Positions 1-6,992 of a DNA stretch of 20,874 bases are shown piece after piece. Position 1 is the stretch's first letter. Each line of letters starts with the position of its first letter. The position numbers and the translations under genes are program-made. A model generated the notes under the pieces. That model was not told the DNA's origin, did not search any database, and was given only the letters and a program-made list of their open reading frames with translations. The stretch is from a virus: positions 27,824 to 48,697 of IMG/VR virus record IMGVR_UViG_3300010938_000015; one strand, written 5' to 3'.

Positions 1-285
1 TCCTAAAAAATTTTGTACAAATTTAACAATATTCGAATCATGATGCTTATAATTTGGTCGCCAATCCCTGACCACACCGGTATCAGGATGAACATTCATA
101 TGATATTTAGTGTCTTCAACACCAGTTTCTCTACCTTGAAACGGGTTACAAATTTTTAACCAACCTTTTTTATTCTTGTTCTTTACTTCAAAGTTATTTC
201 TTACCCATGATTCAATTTCATCACTTTTTAAGTATGAATTTAAATTTTTCTTCGAAGATTGGTTCAAATTTTCTGATTTGGTCAT
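1..285 (-). CDS. N-terminal part of a primase-like protein (runs off the window)
   Basis: This is an open frame of 95 codons with no stop before the window edge. The chosen ATG at 285 overlaps the 3' end of the fic gene by about 65 nt in another frame; a later start is possible. From about residue 38 the protein reads GWLKICNPFQGRETG, then TKYHMNVHPDTGVVRDWR and IVKFVQNFLG. The pattern 'NPF..., beta hairpin with tG, DW/DF, then hydrophobic FV..FLG' resembles the CHC2-type zinc-binding N-terminal domain of DnaG-like and phage primases, but most zinc-ligand cysteines are absent. The primase reading is a pattern-level inference. Only the open frame and its coupling to fic are directly visible. 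Confidence 0.45.
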   Translation of the reverse strand, partial: MTKSENLNQSSKKNLNSYLKSDEIESWVRNNFEVKNKNKKGWLKICNPFQGRETGVEDTKYHMNVHPDTGVVRDWRPNYKHHDSNIVKFVQNFLG

Positions 286-838
286 AATACTCAGTCTTAT
301 TTACATCCCATGCCGATATATCCATCCCATGCCTCATTCGTAGCATATTAAACAAAAATCTTCCTACTCTTCCATTATCATATTCAAATGGGTGTATACA
401 CTGAAATACATTATGAATGTGCCAAAAGAAGAAATTAGAAAGATCGTCACCATAATAAATAATATCATCAGCCAGTGCAAGGAGTAAGTCAAATTGCTGC
501 ATTAACTGAGGTATTAATTCTGGGGCTGGACATGTGTATTTCCTAACTATTTTATGATGCTCTCTAAATACTCCAATACAATCAGCATCTGAAAATTTAT
601 TAAGTTTATAATGTATTACTTTTAAATCATCAGAAGATATTGATTTATCTAATTTTACTCTTTCTTTAATCCATAAATATACATTATGTTGGCAAAGTTC
701 TTGTGGTGATGATCTTTCAACATCGTCATCTGGTATATTATAATTTTTAATTATTCTTTGTATAGTAGAAACAGGTTTGCAATCAATATCATCTAAGATA
801 TTATTATTGTGATAAAATTCTGAAACAACTATTATCAA
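221..838 (-). CDS. fic: Fic/Doc-family (Fido) protein, probable AMP- or nucleotidyl-transferase
   Basis: The 205-aa protein has a Fic core: IGVFREHHKIV (about 88-98), a PAPELIPQLM helix (about 104-113), and the signature HPFEYDNGRVGR at residues 149-160. Fic enzymes move AMP (or a related group) from a nucleotide to a hydroxyl on a target protein, using the motif His as base. His149, Asn155, Gly156, Arg157 and Arg160 are kept. The residue that normally ligates Mg2+ (Asp/Glu in HPFx[DE]GNGR) is Tyr153 here, with Asp154 next to it, so activity is uncertain. The start is TTG at 838, overlapping the stop of the previous gene, with AAAGGAAGG five bases upstream. No separate antitoxin gene is seen. 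A host-directed effector or counter-defence role is inferred from the phage context. Confidence 0.85.
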   Translation of the reverse strand: MIIVVSEFYHNNNILDDIDCKPVSTIQRIIKNYNIPDDDVERSSPQELCQHNVYLWIKERVKLDKSISSDDLKVIHYKLNKFSDADCIGVFREHHKIVRKYTCPAPELIPQLMQQFDLLLALADDIIYYGDDLSNFFFWHIHNVFQCIHPFEYDNGRVGRFLFNMLRMRHGMDISAWDVNKTEYYDQIRKFEPIFEEKFKFILKK

Positions 839-1029
839 AGCTGCCTTCCTTTACCTCTTATGTCGGCTGGCTTTGACATATTAGGCGCTGTGTTAACTTT
901 ATCACTAACTTGCTTCATCATTATAGAGATTGGAGATTCTGTACTAAGGTCTCCCGGCTGAATACGTTTACTAAAACGTTTTTTCAAACGTGTACCTGGT
1001 TTTGCCTTATGTAAATCATCCAATTTCAT
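835..1029 (-). CDS. Small basic hypothetical protein (64 aa)
   Basis: I do not recognise this protein. It is short and Lys/Arg-rich at the N-terminus (KPGTRLKKRFSKRIQPGD), followed by a Ser/Met-rich middle and a polar tail (KPADIRGKGRQL). No signal peptide or membrane segment is visible. Its ATG sits one base after the stop of the upstream 263-aa gene (TAA-T-ATG), and its own TGA overlaps the TTG start of fic. It is therefore translated as part of a coupled three-gene string. The coupling argues that it is real, but the function is unknown. Confidence 0.55.
   Translation of the reverse strand: MKLDDLHKAKPGTRLKKRFSKRIQPGDLSTESPISIMMKQVSDKVNTAPNMSKPADIRGKGRQL
844..852 (-). promoter_or_regulatory. 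Ribosome binding site that fixes the TTG start of fic
   Basis: On the minus strand AAAGGAAGG lies five bases before TTG (836-838). The TTG overlaps the TGA stop of the 64-aa gene. No good ATG exists near the Fic N-terminus, so this site supports the TTG start and coupled translation. Confidence 0.5.
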
Positions 1030-1030
1030 A

Positions 1031-1822
1031 TTAATGAATTTCTAGATACATATCAGGGCTTGTTATAGAATGTCCGGTTGGTAAACTTAATGTAACACGT
1101 GCCTTTAATGTACTAACCAAAAAATCGGCTGTATCTAGTTCATAGCGCAAAACAAATGGATCGGTTCTATAACTACCAGACCTAATACCCATTGTCATAG
1201 GTGCATTAGTAACAAGGACTTCACAACTTGGAGTTTCTATAGTTATAGTAGCAGTTGACTTTAATAATACAGGATATAATAAATTTTGATCAAAATCATA
1301 CAAAGGAAGAGGCATAACACCAACTTCAAAGAATCTCTTCTCTGGCTTTCTAAATTTCATACTAAGTGGTGTAAATCCAAAATTTGGAATTTCTAAACCA
1401 TCCCAACAGAAAAATCCACCTTCATATAGCCAGAATTTATTGCAGCATTTTTGCCATAAAGTAGTATCATCAAAGTCTATAGATGATCCAGTAGAAGGTA
1501 CTGGTTCAATAGGTATAAAGTGCCAAACATCAAAGTATAAATCAGGTGTTAAATCTAATGGCACATTCCATCTATAAACAAATTCACCATTATTTATAGT
1601 TCCATCGCTATTTGCATCCCAAGAGGTAATAGGTGCTGGATATGATGAATCAGTTGGATATGGTATTATAATTTCCGCAACTTTATTTTCTTCTTTAATA
1701 GAACTTTTATAAATATCTATTCTACGTATAGCATAAGGAGGAGTTGGTATACCATTTTTGAAAAATGTTACATTTAAATCTAGTTCTGAGCCAATTCTAC
1801 CTGATATTCTCTTTTCAGCCAT
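1031..1822 (-). CDS. Probable virion structural protein with an EF-hand-type calcium loop
   Basis: The 263-aa beta-rich protein has no signal peptide. The N-terminus reads like a phage accessory domain (DLNVTFFKNGIPTPPYAIRRIDIY), then PDLYFDVWHFIP, a Cys/aromatic stretch (WQKCCNKFWLYEGGFFCWDG, about 123-142), and a C-terminal beta domain (about 185-263). Residues 69-80 read DANSDGTINNGE, which fits the 12-residue EF-hand/dockerin loop (acidic or Asn at 1, 3 and 5, Gly at 6, Ile at 8, Glu at 12). It is the first gene after the tape measure, with AAGGTG five bases before ATG, a position typical of tail or baseplate proteins. The virion role is inferred from context; no family was identified with certainty. 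Confidence 0.65.
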   Translation of the reverse strand: MAEKRISGRIGSELDLNVTFFKNGIPTPPYAIRRIDIYKSSIKEENKVAEIIIPYPTDSSYPAPITSWDANSDGTINNGEFVYRWNVPLDLTPDLYFDVWHFIPIEPVPSTGSSIDFDDTTLWQKCCNKFWLYEGGFFCWDGLEIPNFGFTPLSMKFRKPEKRFFEVGVMPLPLYDFDQNLLYPVLLKSTATITIETPSCEVLVTNAPMTMGIRSGSYRTDPFVLRYELDTADFLVSTLKARVTLSLPTGHSITSPDMYLEIH

Positions 1823-1843
1823 TTGTTCACCTTAAAATATATT

Positions 1844-4753
1844 TTATTTAGGGGATCGCATACCACCACTAATTGTTTGATTAACTGGCATTCCATCGCT
1901 ACTACCAGTTGCCTTAGTAGCATTAAGTTGCTTTTCAGCATCCTCTTTCCTTTGCCTTTCAGCTTCTACTTGTTGATTAACCAATGCTTCAATCCCAGAT
2001 ACAGCTCTTTCATCTAATGCTGACTTTTCTTTTTGTTTTTCAGTTACTTTTTCAGAAGCCACATCATTATTTTCACGAGTTAAAGATACTCTATTTTTGT
2101 TTTCTAACATTGTACCAAGGTATTTAAATGGTATACTAAGTCTATCGCCAGCTGTGCCCCATACATTTTTTGCCTGATCTATAAACGCCTGTCCAAAACC
2201 AACATTACCTTGGTAAACATCATACCCAGTTTTTAATGTTTTTGCACCAATAACGAGGCCAGGCGCAATCATAGTTGCTGCATCTTTTGCAGTCTCCCAC
2301 CATTGTTGTAGTTTACCAGGTTTAAGTTCTTTGTCATTCCTCTTTTCCATACCAATTTTTAAAGTCTCTGAAGCTTTCATTGTATCATTGGCAGCATTTC
2401 TCCATTCATCTGCTGCTTTTTGTGCTGCCTCTTCTTCCATCTTAGTCGAGAGATCACTAAGAGCTTTCCTTTTAGCAGCTAAATCTGCTAAGCCTCTTTC
2501 GTATTCAACCTGATTAATAGCACCTTTTTCACCAACCTTTAAAGCTCTTGCTTCTCTTAATGCTTTTTCTTCCTTATCATATTTATTAGATAGTTCTTTT
2601 AACTCAGCAGCATCTTTTGATTCTTTAGCAGAATCTACCATTGTTTTAGAAACATCAGCAAATGCTTCATCTATTGATTCTCTAGCTGATTTGAAAATAT
2701 CACCATTACCATCACCAAACATCCATTTATAAACTTCTTCAAAAACATCTAACATAATCTTGCCTATCTTAATAAATATTGGCATTAACTTTACGCCTAA
2801 TTTAATAAGTATAGCTTTTACTTTATCACTCAATAGATTCATTATTCTATCTGTATTATTATTTGTTTCTTTTGCAGCTTGTTCAATATTAGTAATAAGT
2901 TTCTCTGAATCATCAACAGACTTTAAGTATTCTCTAGCGCCCATTTTTTGTATTTTTAATATTTCTTCTTGCGAAGCACCATTTGCTAGAGCTGTCTTTT
3001 CTAACTCTTTTTTCCATGCTATAGTATCTTCTTTCATTCTAGCAGCCCATTTTAATTGCTGCTCATCTAGACCATATACATTTTTTAAAATAATGTCTCT
3101 TTCGAATGCTGTTGTTCCTTTTAATGCATCTTCCACATTACCAATACTATCAATCAAGGCTGACATTGCAGCTTCCGGCCCTTCTAATGATTTACCACCA
3201 GTAGCGACTATAAATTTGGTAAAGTCATTAGACATTTCATTCAAAAGATTCTTAACTACTGAAATATCCATGCCCAAAGCTTTAGCTGCTTTACCACCTT
3301 TAATCATCATCGATGTCAAAATATCAGCAGATTCAGCACCATATCCAAGTGTTACATTAAATTTCCATAATAATTCCTGTGTGGCTTTTAATATTTCATT
3401 AGCCTCAGCTGTATTAAATCCATAACGTTGCATAGCGTTAGCTAACTTTAGCAATGCTTTTTCTGCTTCGGCTAATGTTTTAGTTCCTAATCCACGTTGT
3501 GTTTTTAAGAATTTTGCAACTTCTTCTTCAGCCAAGCCAGTTGTGCGAGCATATGATGCAACTTTAACAGACAATTGTTCAAACATTTTAGACATTTTAC
3601 CATTTGCATCTAATACTATAAACCCTTGTTCGGTTAAAGCTTTTGTTGACTTTTTAACTTCGTCTACTAAAAAGCTATGTTCACCAGCCAAATCAGCAAC
3701 TGCTTCAGTTATTGCTGAAGCACTGCCAACTGCGTTATAATTAATAGTATGGAACTCTTCCATTACAGCACTAGCTTCAGATAATGCTTTCTTCGCTACC
3801 AAAGCAGCAGCTACAACTGCACCAATAGCAACCGCTACAGCCGTAACAGCTATACCTGCTGGATTCATTAATGCCGGTAACATGCTGGCCATACCTGCCA
3901 TACCGCCTGCACCATCTGCCCCAGCTGCCCCAGCGGCAGTAACTGCACCACCACCTCCACCACCTCCACCACTAGCGGCGGCTACCTGCGCAGCTTGTTT
4001 TAATCCTAATTTAGATGCTTTAGTTCTCGATTTAACAACTGATTCTATGGCTTTTAATTCAGCTTTATTTTTATATGTAGCAAATTTATGTTCTAACTTA
4101 CCATTTTTCATTATTGTATAATGAAAAATTTTATCACGATCCATTCTTTTCTTAGCTGGCTCTAAAAATAACTTATTTAATACACCAAATACACTCTTCA
4201 TTTTCCCGACAACTGTGGAAAATTCATTACCGAAGCCAACCATATCTGCTATTTTAGCTGCTGAAGATCCTGCTAAATCTTTAAATGTTTCAAATTTAGC
4301 ATTGGCTATATCTTGTTCTTCCCTAACTTCAGATAATCTACGGCTAATATTTTTATACAAACTTTCTTCTACTTCTTGCTCTTCCTCTTTCTTCGCTAAT
4401 ATTTCTTTTTGATACTTTACTTTCTTGTCTATAAGATTTTGATAAGTTTTAACGTCATCATCTGACATTTTATTTAACTTTTGAAGATCTTTTAAAGCAT
4501 CAGGTATTCCTTCAACTCCAAAGTCTTTTAACATTTTATGTGAAACATCTAAAGCTTTTTCCATTCTATGCGCTGATCTAACAGAATTCATTATACCTTT
4601 ATCAACAGCTTCAATTGGCTTAGTATCAATTTTCGATGCATTTTTTAATTTTTCAGATAATGATTCCACACTAGACTTAACAGTGTCAAGTCTTTTTGAA
4701 ATTGAGTCTCTAAAACCAATTTCTAATTCTATCAGCTTTTGAATATCAGACAT
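1844..4753 (-). CDS. Tail tape measure protein
   Basis: At 969 aa this is the longest reading frame in the tail module. It sits directly after the tube genes and the gp26-type/frameshift unit, which is where the tape measure lies in many tailed phages. The tape measure fills the tail tube and sets tail length. The N-terminal 190 residues are charged and likely coiled coil, containing SLSEKLKNA and KKEEEQEVEE. A Gly tract (262-269) and an Ala/Gly-rich linker lead into a hydrophobic segment at about 295-321 (GIAVTAVAVAIGAVVAAALVA), common in tape measures and perhaps used for DNA ejection. Charged helices fill the C-terminal third (about 700-940). The ribosome binding site is weak, and a terminator-like hairpin lies just upstream, fitting a low-copy product. 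The opposite-strand frames inside the gene are compositional shadows. Confidence 0.88.
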   Translation of the reverse strand: MSDIQKLIELEIGFRDSISKRLDTVKSSVESLSEKLKNASKIDTKPIEAVDKGIMNSVRSAHRMEKALDVSHKMLKDFGVEGIPDALKDLQKLNKMSDDDVKTYQNLIDKKVKYQKEILAKKEEEQEVEESLYKNISRRLSEVREEQDIANAKFETFKDLAGSSAAKIADMVGFGNEFSTVVGKMKSVFGVLNKLFLEPAKKRMDRDKIFHYTIMKNGKLEHKFATYKNKAELKAIESVVKSRTKASKLGLKQAAQVAAASGGGGGGGGAVTAAGAAGADGAGGMAGMASMLPALMNPAGIAVTAVAVAIGAVVAAALVAKKALSEASAVMEEFHTINYNAVGSASAITEAVADLAGEHSFLVDEVKKSTKALTEQGFIVLDANGKMSKMFEQLSVKVASYARTTGLAEEEVAKFLKTQRGLGTKTLAEAEKALLKLANAMQRYGFNTAEANEILKATQELLWKFNVTLGYGAESADILTSMMIKGGKAAKALGMDISVVKNLLNEMSNDFTKFIVATGGKSLEGPEAAMSALIDSIGNVEDALKGTTAFERDIILKNVYGLDEQQLKWAARMKEDTIAWKKELEKTALANGASQEEILKIQKMGAREYLKSVDDSEKLITNIEQAAKETNNNTDRIMNLLSDKVKAILIKLGVKLMPIFIKIGKIMLDVFEEVYKWMFGDGNGDIFKSARESIDEAFADVSKTMVDSAKESKDAAELKELSNKYDKEEKALREARALKVGEKGAINQVEYERGLADLAAKRKALSDLSTKMEEEAAQKAADEWRNAANDTMKASETLKIGMEKRNDKELKPGKLQQWWETAKDAATMIAPGLVIGAKTLKTGYDVYQGNVGFGQAFIDQAKNVWGTAGDRLSIPFKYLGTMLENKNRVSLTRENNDVASEKVTEKQKEKSALDERAVSGIEALVNQQVEAERQRKEDAEKQLNATKATGSSDGMPVNQTISGGMRSPK

Positions 4754-4768
4754 ATTCTATAAAATAAA

Positions 4769-4793
4769 TTTGCCACCTTAAATCGGTGGCAAA
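4769..4793 (-). terminator. Terminator-like hairpin (attenuator) just before the tape measure gene
   Basis: On the minus strand there is a perfect 9-bp stem TTTGCCACC / GGTGGCAAA with a 7-nt loop, followed by TTTATTTTAT. The stop codon of the upstream reading frame lies in the loop. The T-rich tail fits an intrinsic terminator or attenuator that would lower tape measure transcription relative to the tube genes. Confidence 0.55.
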
Positions 4794-5053
4794 CTTCTTT
4801 GCGGAACTGTTGATGGATCTATTGACTTTGGTTTAAATTCTTCTAGAATGAACTCTATCAAAGTATTTCTTTCTTCTGGAGTCATCTTATATATATCATT
4901 CAAAGAAAGATGTAGATTTCTAGATAAGACGTAAATTTCCCTTTGTAGAGCCTTCCATCTAGCTTCTAATTCGACATCATCCAGTGTAGCGAAAAAACGT
5001 CTCCTTGAATGGTAGGTCCACCTCCATATGAGTATTACATTTTGGACAATCAA
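4778..5053 (-). CDS. Out-of-frame extension of the gp26-like gene, probably made by programmed frameshifting
   Basis: This frame is open from about 5053 to its stop at 4778 and is +1 relative to the gp26-like gene. The only initiator-type codon in the overlap is TTG at 5053, with no ribosome binding site; the first ATG is at residue 57 (MTPEERN), which would leave only 35 residues. The part after the upstream stop looks like real protein: ATLDDVELEARWKALQREI, then LHLSLNDIYKMTPEERNTL and a Pro-rich end. An AAGGAG followed by ACG TTT TTT CGC (4989-5006) lies just before the stop. I read this as a C-terminal extension fused by +1 or -2 frameshifting, like the G/GT tail assembly chaperones upstream of tape measures. 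A separate gp51-type small gene is the alternative. Confidence 0.5.
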   Translation of the reverse strand: MIVQNVILIWRWTYHSRRRFFATLDDVELEARWKALQREIYVLSRNLHLSLNDIYKMTPEERNTLIEFILEEFKPKSIDPSTVPQRSLPPI

Positions 5054-5792
5054 CTATTATTTGTGGATCTATAGTAGGGTTATTAGAATTTATAGTTTCC
5101 CTAAGATATGAAACATCTTTAGCAGATAATTTTGTTAATACTTTACTAATAATATTCTTATCCTCTATATCGTTAATTGATATTATATTATGTAGTAACA
5201 TTTTCTCTATAGTATCATCTGGTAAGTCACCAAATCCTTTAGAAATAAGTTTTGATGTACTATCCATATCCTTAATATCATAAGCTCTAGTAAAACGCCA
5301 TTTAACAATAATAGGACCTTTAGCTTTTTTAGAAGCATCTGGTAATTCTAATGCAAAAGGTTCAATACCATTATTTGGATTAGCCCATTTAATAGCATTT
5401 ACTAAATTATTTAAATCATATTCGCATGGAAATTTAGCACCACAATCTTTATTGGTACAATCCATGTGAAATTTGTATATATTACCGTATGATATGCCTC
5501 TAAAATAATAAATCAAAAAAGTTCTATCGCCAACTAACAACTGTTGAGCGTCAAATCCCTCTGGGAATTTGCAACAGTTATTAAATATCATATCAAACGA
5601 TTTATCTGCCTTAACAAGTCTTTGTGTAGTTAAGATCTTTTCTTCTACCATAGTCCATGGTCTAACTTTTAAAATGCCGCCAGGAATACTATTACCATAA
5701 TATAAGCCTTTTGATGGTAATTCAACATCTTCCCATAATATATCATCACTTTTTAAGAAATCATTTAAAAACTTTTGCTTGTCTTCTGTCAT
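4977..5792 (-). CDS. T4 gp26-type baseplate/tail assembly protein with zinc-binding cysteines
   Basis: The frame starts upstream at 5816, but the ATG at 5792 (MTEDKQKF) is preferred because GGAG lies seven bases before it. It gives 271 aa. The opening pattern (VELPSKGLYYG, GGILKVRPWTMVEEKIL, LLVGDRTFLIYYFRGISYG) matches the T4_baseplate (gp26-like) family. Four cysteines in CTNKDCGAKFPC and CPKC (DCPKCNTHMEV near the C-terminus) suggest a zinc site. It lies between the tube genes and the tape measure, the position of tail assembly chaperones in many phages, and its 3' end carries a likely frameshift site feeding the overlapping downstream frame. The family call is fairly secure; whether it acts in the baseplate hub or as a chaperone is open. 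Confidence 0.72.
   Translation of the reverse strand: MTEDKQKFLNDFLKSDDILWEDVELPSKGLYYGNSIPGGILKVRPWTMVEEKILTTQRLVKADKSFDMIFNNCCKFPEGFDAQQLLVGDRTFLIYYFRGISYGNIYKFHMDCTNKDCGAKFPCEYDLNNLVNAIKWANPNNGIEPFALELPDASKKAKGPIIVKWRFTRAYDIKDMDSTSKLISKGFGDLPDDTIEKMLLHNIISINDIEDKNIISKVLTKLSAKDVSYLRETINSNNPTIDPQIIVDCPKCNTHMEVDLPFKETFFRYTG
4989..5006 (-). promoter_or_regulatory. Candidate programmed ribosomal frameshift site
   Basis: In the frame of the gp26-like gene the mRNA reads AAG GAG ACG TTT TTT CGC. AAGGAG is a Shine-Dalgarno-like stimulator three bases before two Phe codons. A +1 slip of tRNA-Phe from TTT to TTC moves into the frame of the downstream extension. The next codon, CGC, looks rare in this AT-rich gene. 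The zero-frame stop (4977-4979) comes three sense codons later. The same frame could also be reached by a -2 shift. Confidence 0.45.
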
Positions 5793-5830
5793 ATATGTCT
5801 CCAATATTATATACAATTAAAATAATTATA

Positions 5831-6451
5831 TTAGATACCAGATGGAACTATTGTTTGCGGTGTTTTTGGTGCTTGCAATGGAACTATTGTTTGCGGTACT
5901 TTTGGTATTTGCGGTACTTTTGGTGTTGAATACCAATCAAATGTTAAATCGATAGTAACTTCAGATATTGTATTCTCTGCATATGACAATTGAGTATGAT
6001 CGACTTTTGATGGCCATGAACCGTGTAATTTAATTTTAAATATTGGAAATCCAGTATGTTCACTTTCTAATTCAAATTCAGAAGTTGATTTATACTCATC
6101 AGCAAATCCAACACTGTTCATATTTTCGCCAGACCCATGGACTTTACTAACCCATTGATCTATTAATGACTTCATAGTGCTAGTACCACTAGAATAAGCT
6201 TCATAGAAAGTAACAGATGCTTGTGTAAATTCAATATTGCCTGCAAATTTATATTTAATACTAGATCCAAGAGCTTCTATAATTTGTGATTGTATTGTTG
6301 GGAATGTAAAAGATTTTGCATACCAAGCACCAGAAACTAATCCATTGGTGCCATCTATAGGGCCTAATTTTAAAATGCGCCATCTATGCGCTCTACCAGT
6401 GGCTATAGTATTTATTTCACCACCAGACCCATTTATATTAAATCCAGGCAT
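5831..6451 (-). CDS. Second tail tube-like protein with a Pro/Gln/Lys-rich repeat tail
   Basis: The 206-aa protein is a paralogue of the next-upstream tube protein. Both begin MPGFN, then carry a 'T.R.HRW' segment (TGRAHRWRILKLGP versus ETRRKHRWLFTTLGP), a KFAG element, and near the end a 'GSWP/GAWP-K-VD' motif followed by EVT..L..D. Tube proteins of this gp19-like fold stack as hexameric rings inside the sheath. Residues 177-206 form a repeat tail (PKVPQ, PQTIVP twice) absent from the paralogue. The start follows the previous stop by one base (TAA-T-ATG) and lacks a clear ribosome binding site, so translation is probably coupled. It may form a minor ring, a tube initiator or a baseplate-proximal cap. 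Confidence 0.72.
   Translation of the reverse strand: MPGFNINGSGGEINTIATGRAHRWRILKLGPIDGTNGLVSGAWYAKSFTFPTIQSQIIEALGSSIKYKFAGNIEFTQASVTFYEAYSSGTSTMKSLIDQWVSKVHGSGENMNSVGFADEYKSTSEFELESEHTGFPIFKIKLHGSWPSKVDHTQLSYAENTISEVTIDLTFDWYSTPKVPQIPKVPQTIVPLQAPKTPQTIVPSGI
5834..5923 (-). repeat. In-frame short repeats coding the Pro-rich tail of the second tube protein
   Basis: ATGGAACTATTGTTTGCGGT occurs at 5842-5861 and again at 5878-5897 (plus strand), a 36-base period equal to 12 codons. GCGGTACTTTTGGT is also repeated back to back next to it. All units are multiples of three, so length changes would keep the frame. They code for PQTIVP and PKVPQ units. Confidence 0.75.
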
Positions 6452-6452
6452 A

Positions 6453-6965
6453 TTATAATATACGTTGTGCTCTATCTATCGATAATGTAGCAGTAACTTC
6501 TTGTATTTCATTATTACTATAATCCAAATCTCCCCAATCAACTTCTTTTGGCCAAGCGCCAAACAATGACCATGATTCATTTGCTACACCAGCACCATTT
6601 GTCATTGTTAAGCCAGCATCTGCTTTATAAGTACCTGGAACACCAACATTAGCCGTTGGCACATTAACTACTGTATTAAACCAATCATAAATAACTTTAG
6701 ATATATTTGGATCTTGCTCGCCATCGTACCAAGTCATGTTGATATCTTCCCAAGTATACTTACCAGCAAACTTGGCTTGCTCTTCATCATGATGCATTTC
6801 TGCTACTTGTACAGTAGCCTTTGGTCTTGCTGCTGACTTTAAAACCAGTAATGCAGTTCTACCTAATGGTCCCAATGTCGTAAACAACCAACGATGTTTA
6901 CGACGAGTCTCAATAGTATTACTAACTGCGTTTTGGTTTGGTGCTCCTAGATTAAAACCTGGCAT
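6453..6965 (-). CDS. Tail tube protein (T4 gp19-like)
   Basis: The 170-aa protein sits directly after the sheath gene, the usual place for the tube gene in contractile tails. It has the expected size for gp19-type tubes (about 160-170 aa). Features are MPGFNLG at the N-terminus, KHRWLFTTLGPLG (about 24-36), KFAGKYTWEDINMTWYDGEQDPN (central), and a C-terminal GAWPKEVDWGDLDYSNNEIQEVTATLSIDRA. The end of that run, 'N.I.EVT.TL..D.A', is a common ending in this family. GGAG seven bases before ATG gives a good ribosome binding site. It should form the inner tube around which the sheath contracts. A second, longer paralogue follows immediately. Confidence 0.85.
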   Translation of the reverse strand: MPGFNLGAPNQNAVSNTIETRRKHRWLFTTLGPLGRTALLVLKSAARPKATVQVAEMHHDEEQAKFAGKYTWEDINMTWYDGEQDPNISKVIYDWFNTVVNVPTANVGVPGTYKADAGLTMTNGAGVANESWSLFGAWPKEVDWGDLDYSNNEIQEVTATLSIDRAQRIL

Positions 6966-6992
6966 TATTAACTCCGTGCATTATTTTTGACA

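Noticed and set aside
2760-3425. Open frame of 221 codons on the plus strand inside the tape measure gene.
   Set aside because: Its product is a Ser/Phe/Ile-rich antisense shadow with no ribosome binding site, and the minus-strand gene is well supported. The other plus-strand frames were rejected for the same reason.
3952-3980. CCACCACCTCCACCACC-type tract that looks like a microsatellite.
   Set aside because: It simply encodes the Gly linker of the tape measure (residues 262-269).
4778-5053. The small frame before the tape measure as an independent gene starting at TTG 5053.
   Set aside because: No ribosome binding site precedes that TTG, and 77 nt lie inside the zinc-ribbon end of the gp26-like gene. 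Frameshifting explains the layout better, though a separate gene is not excluded.
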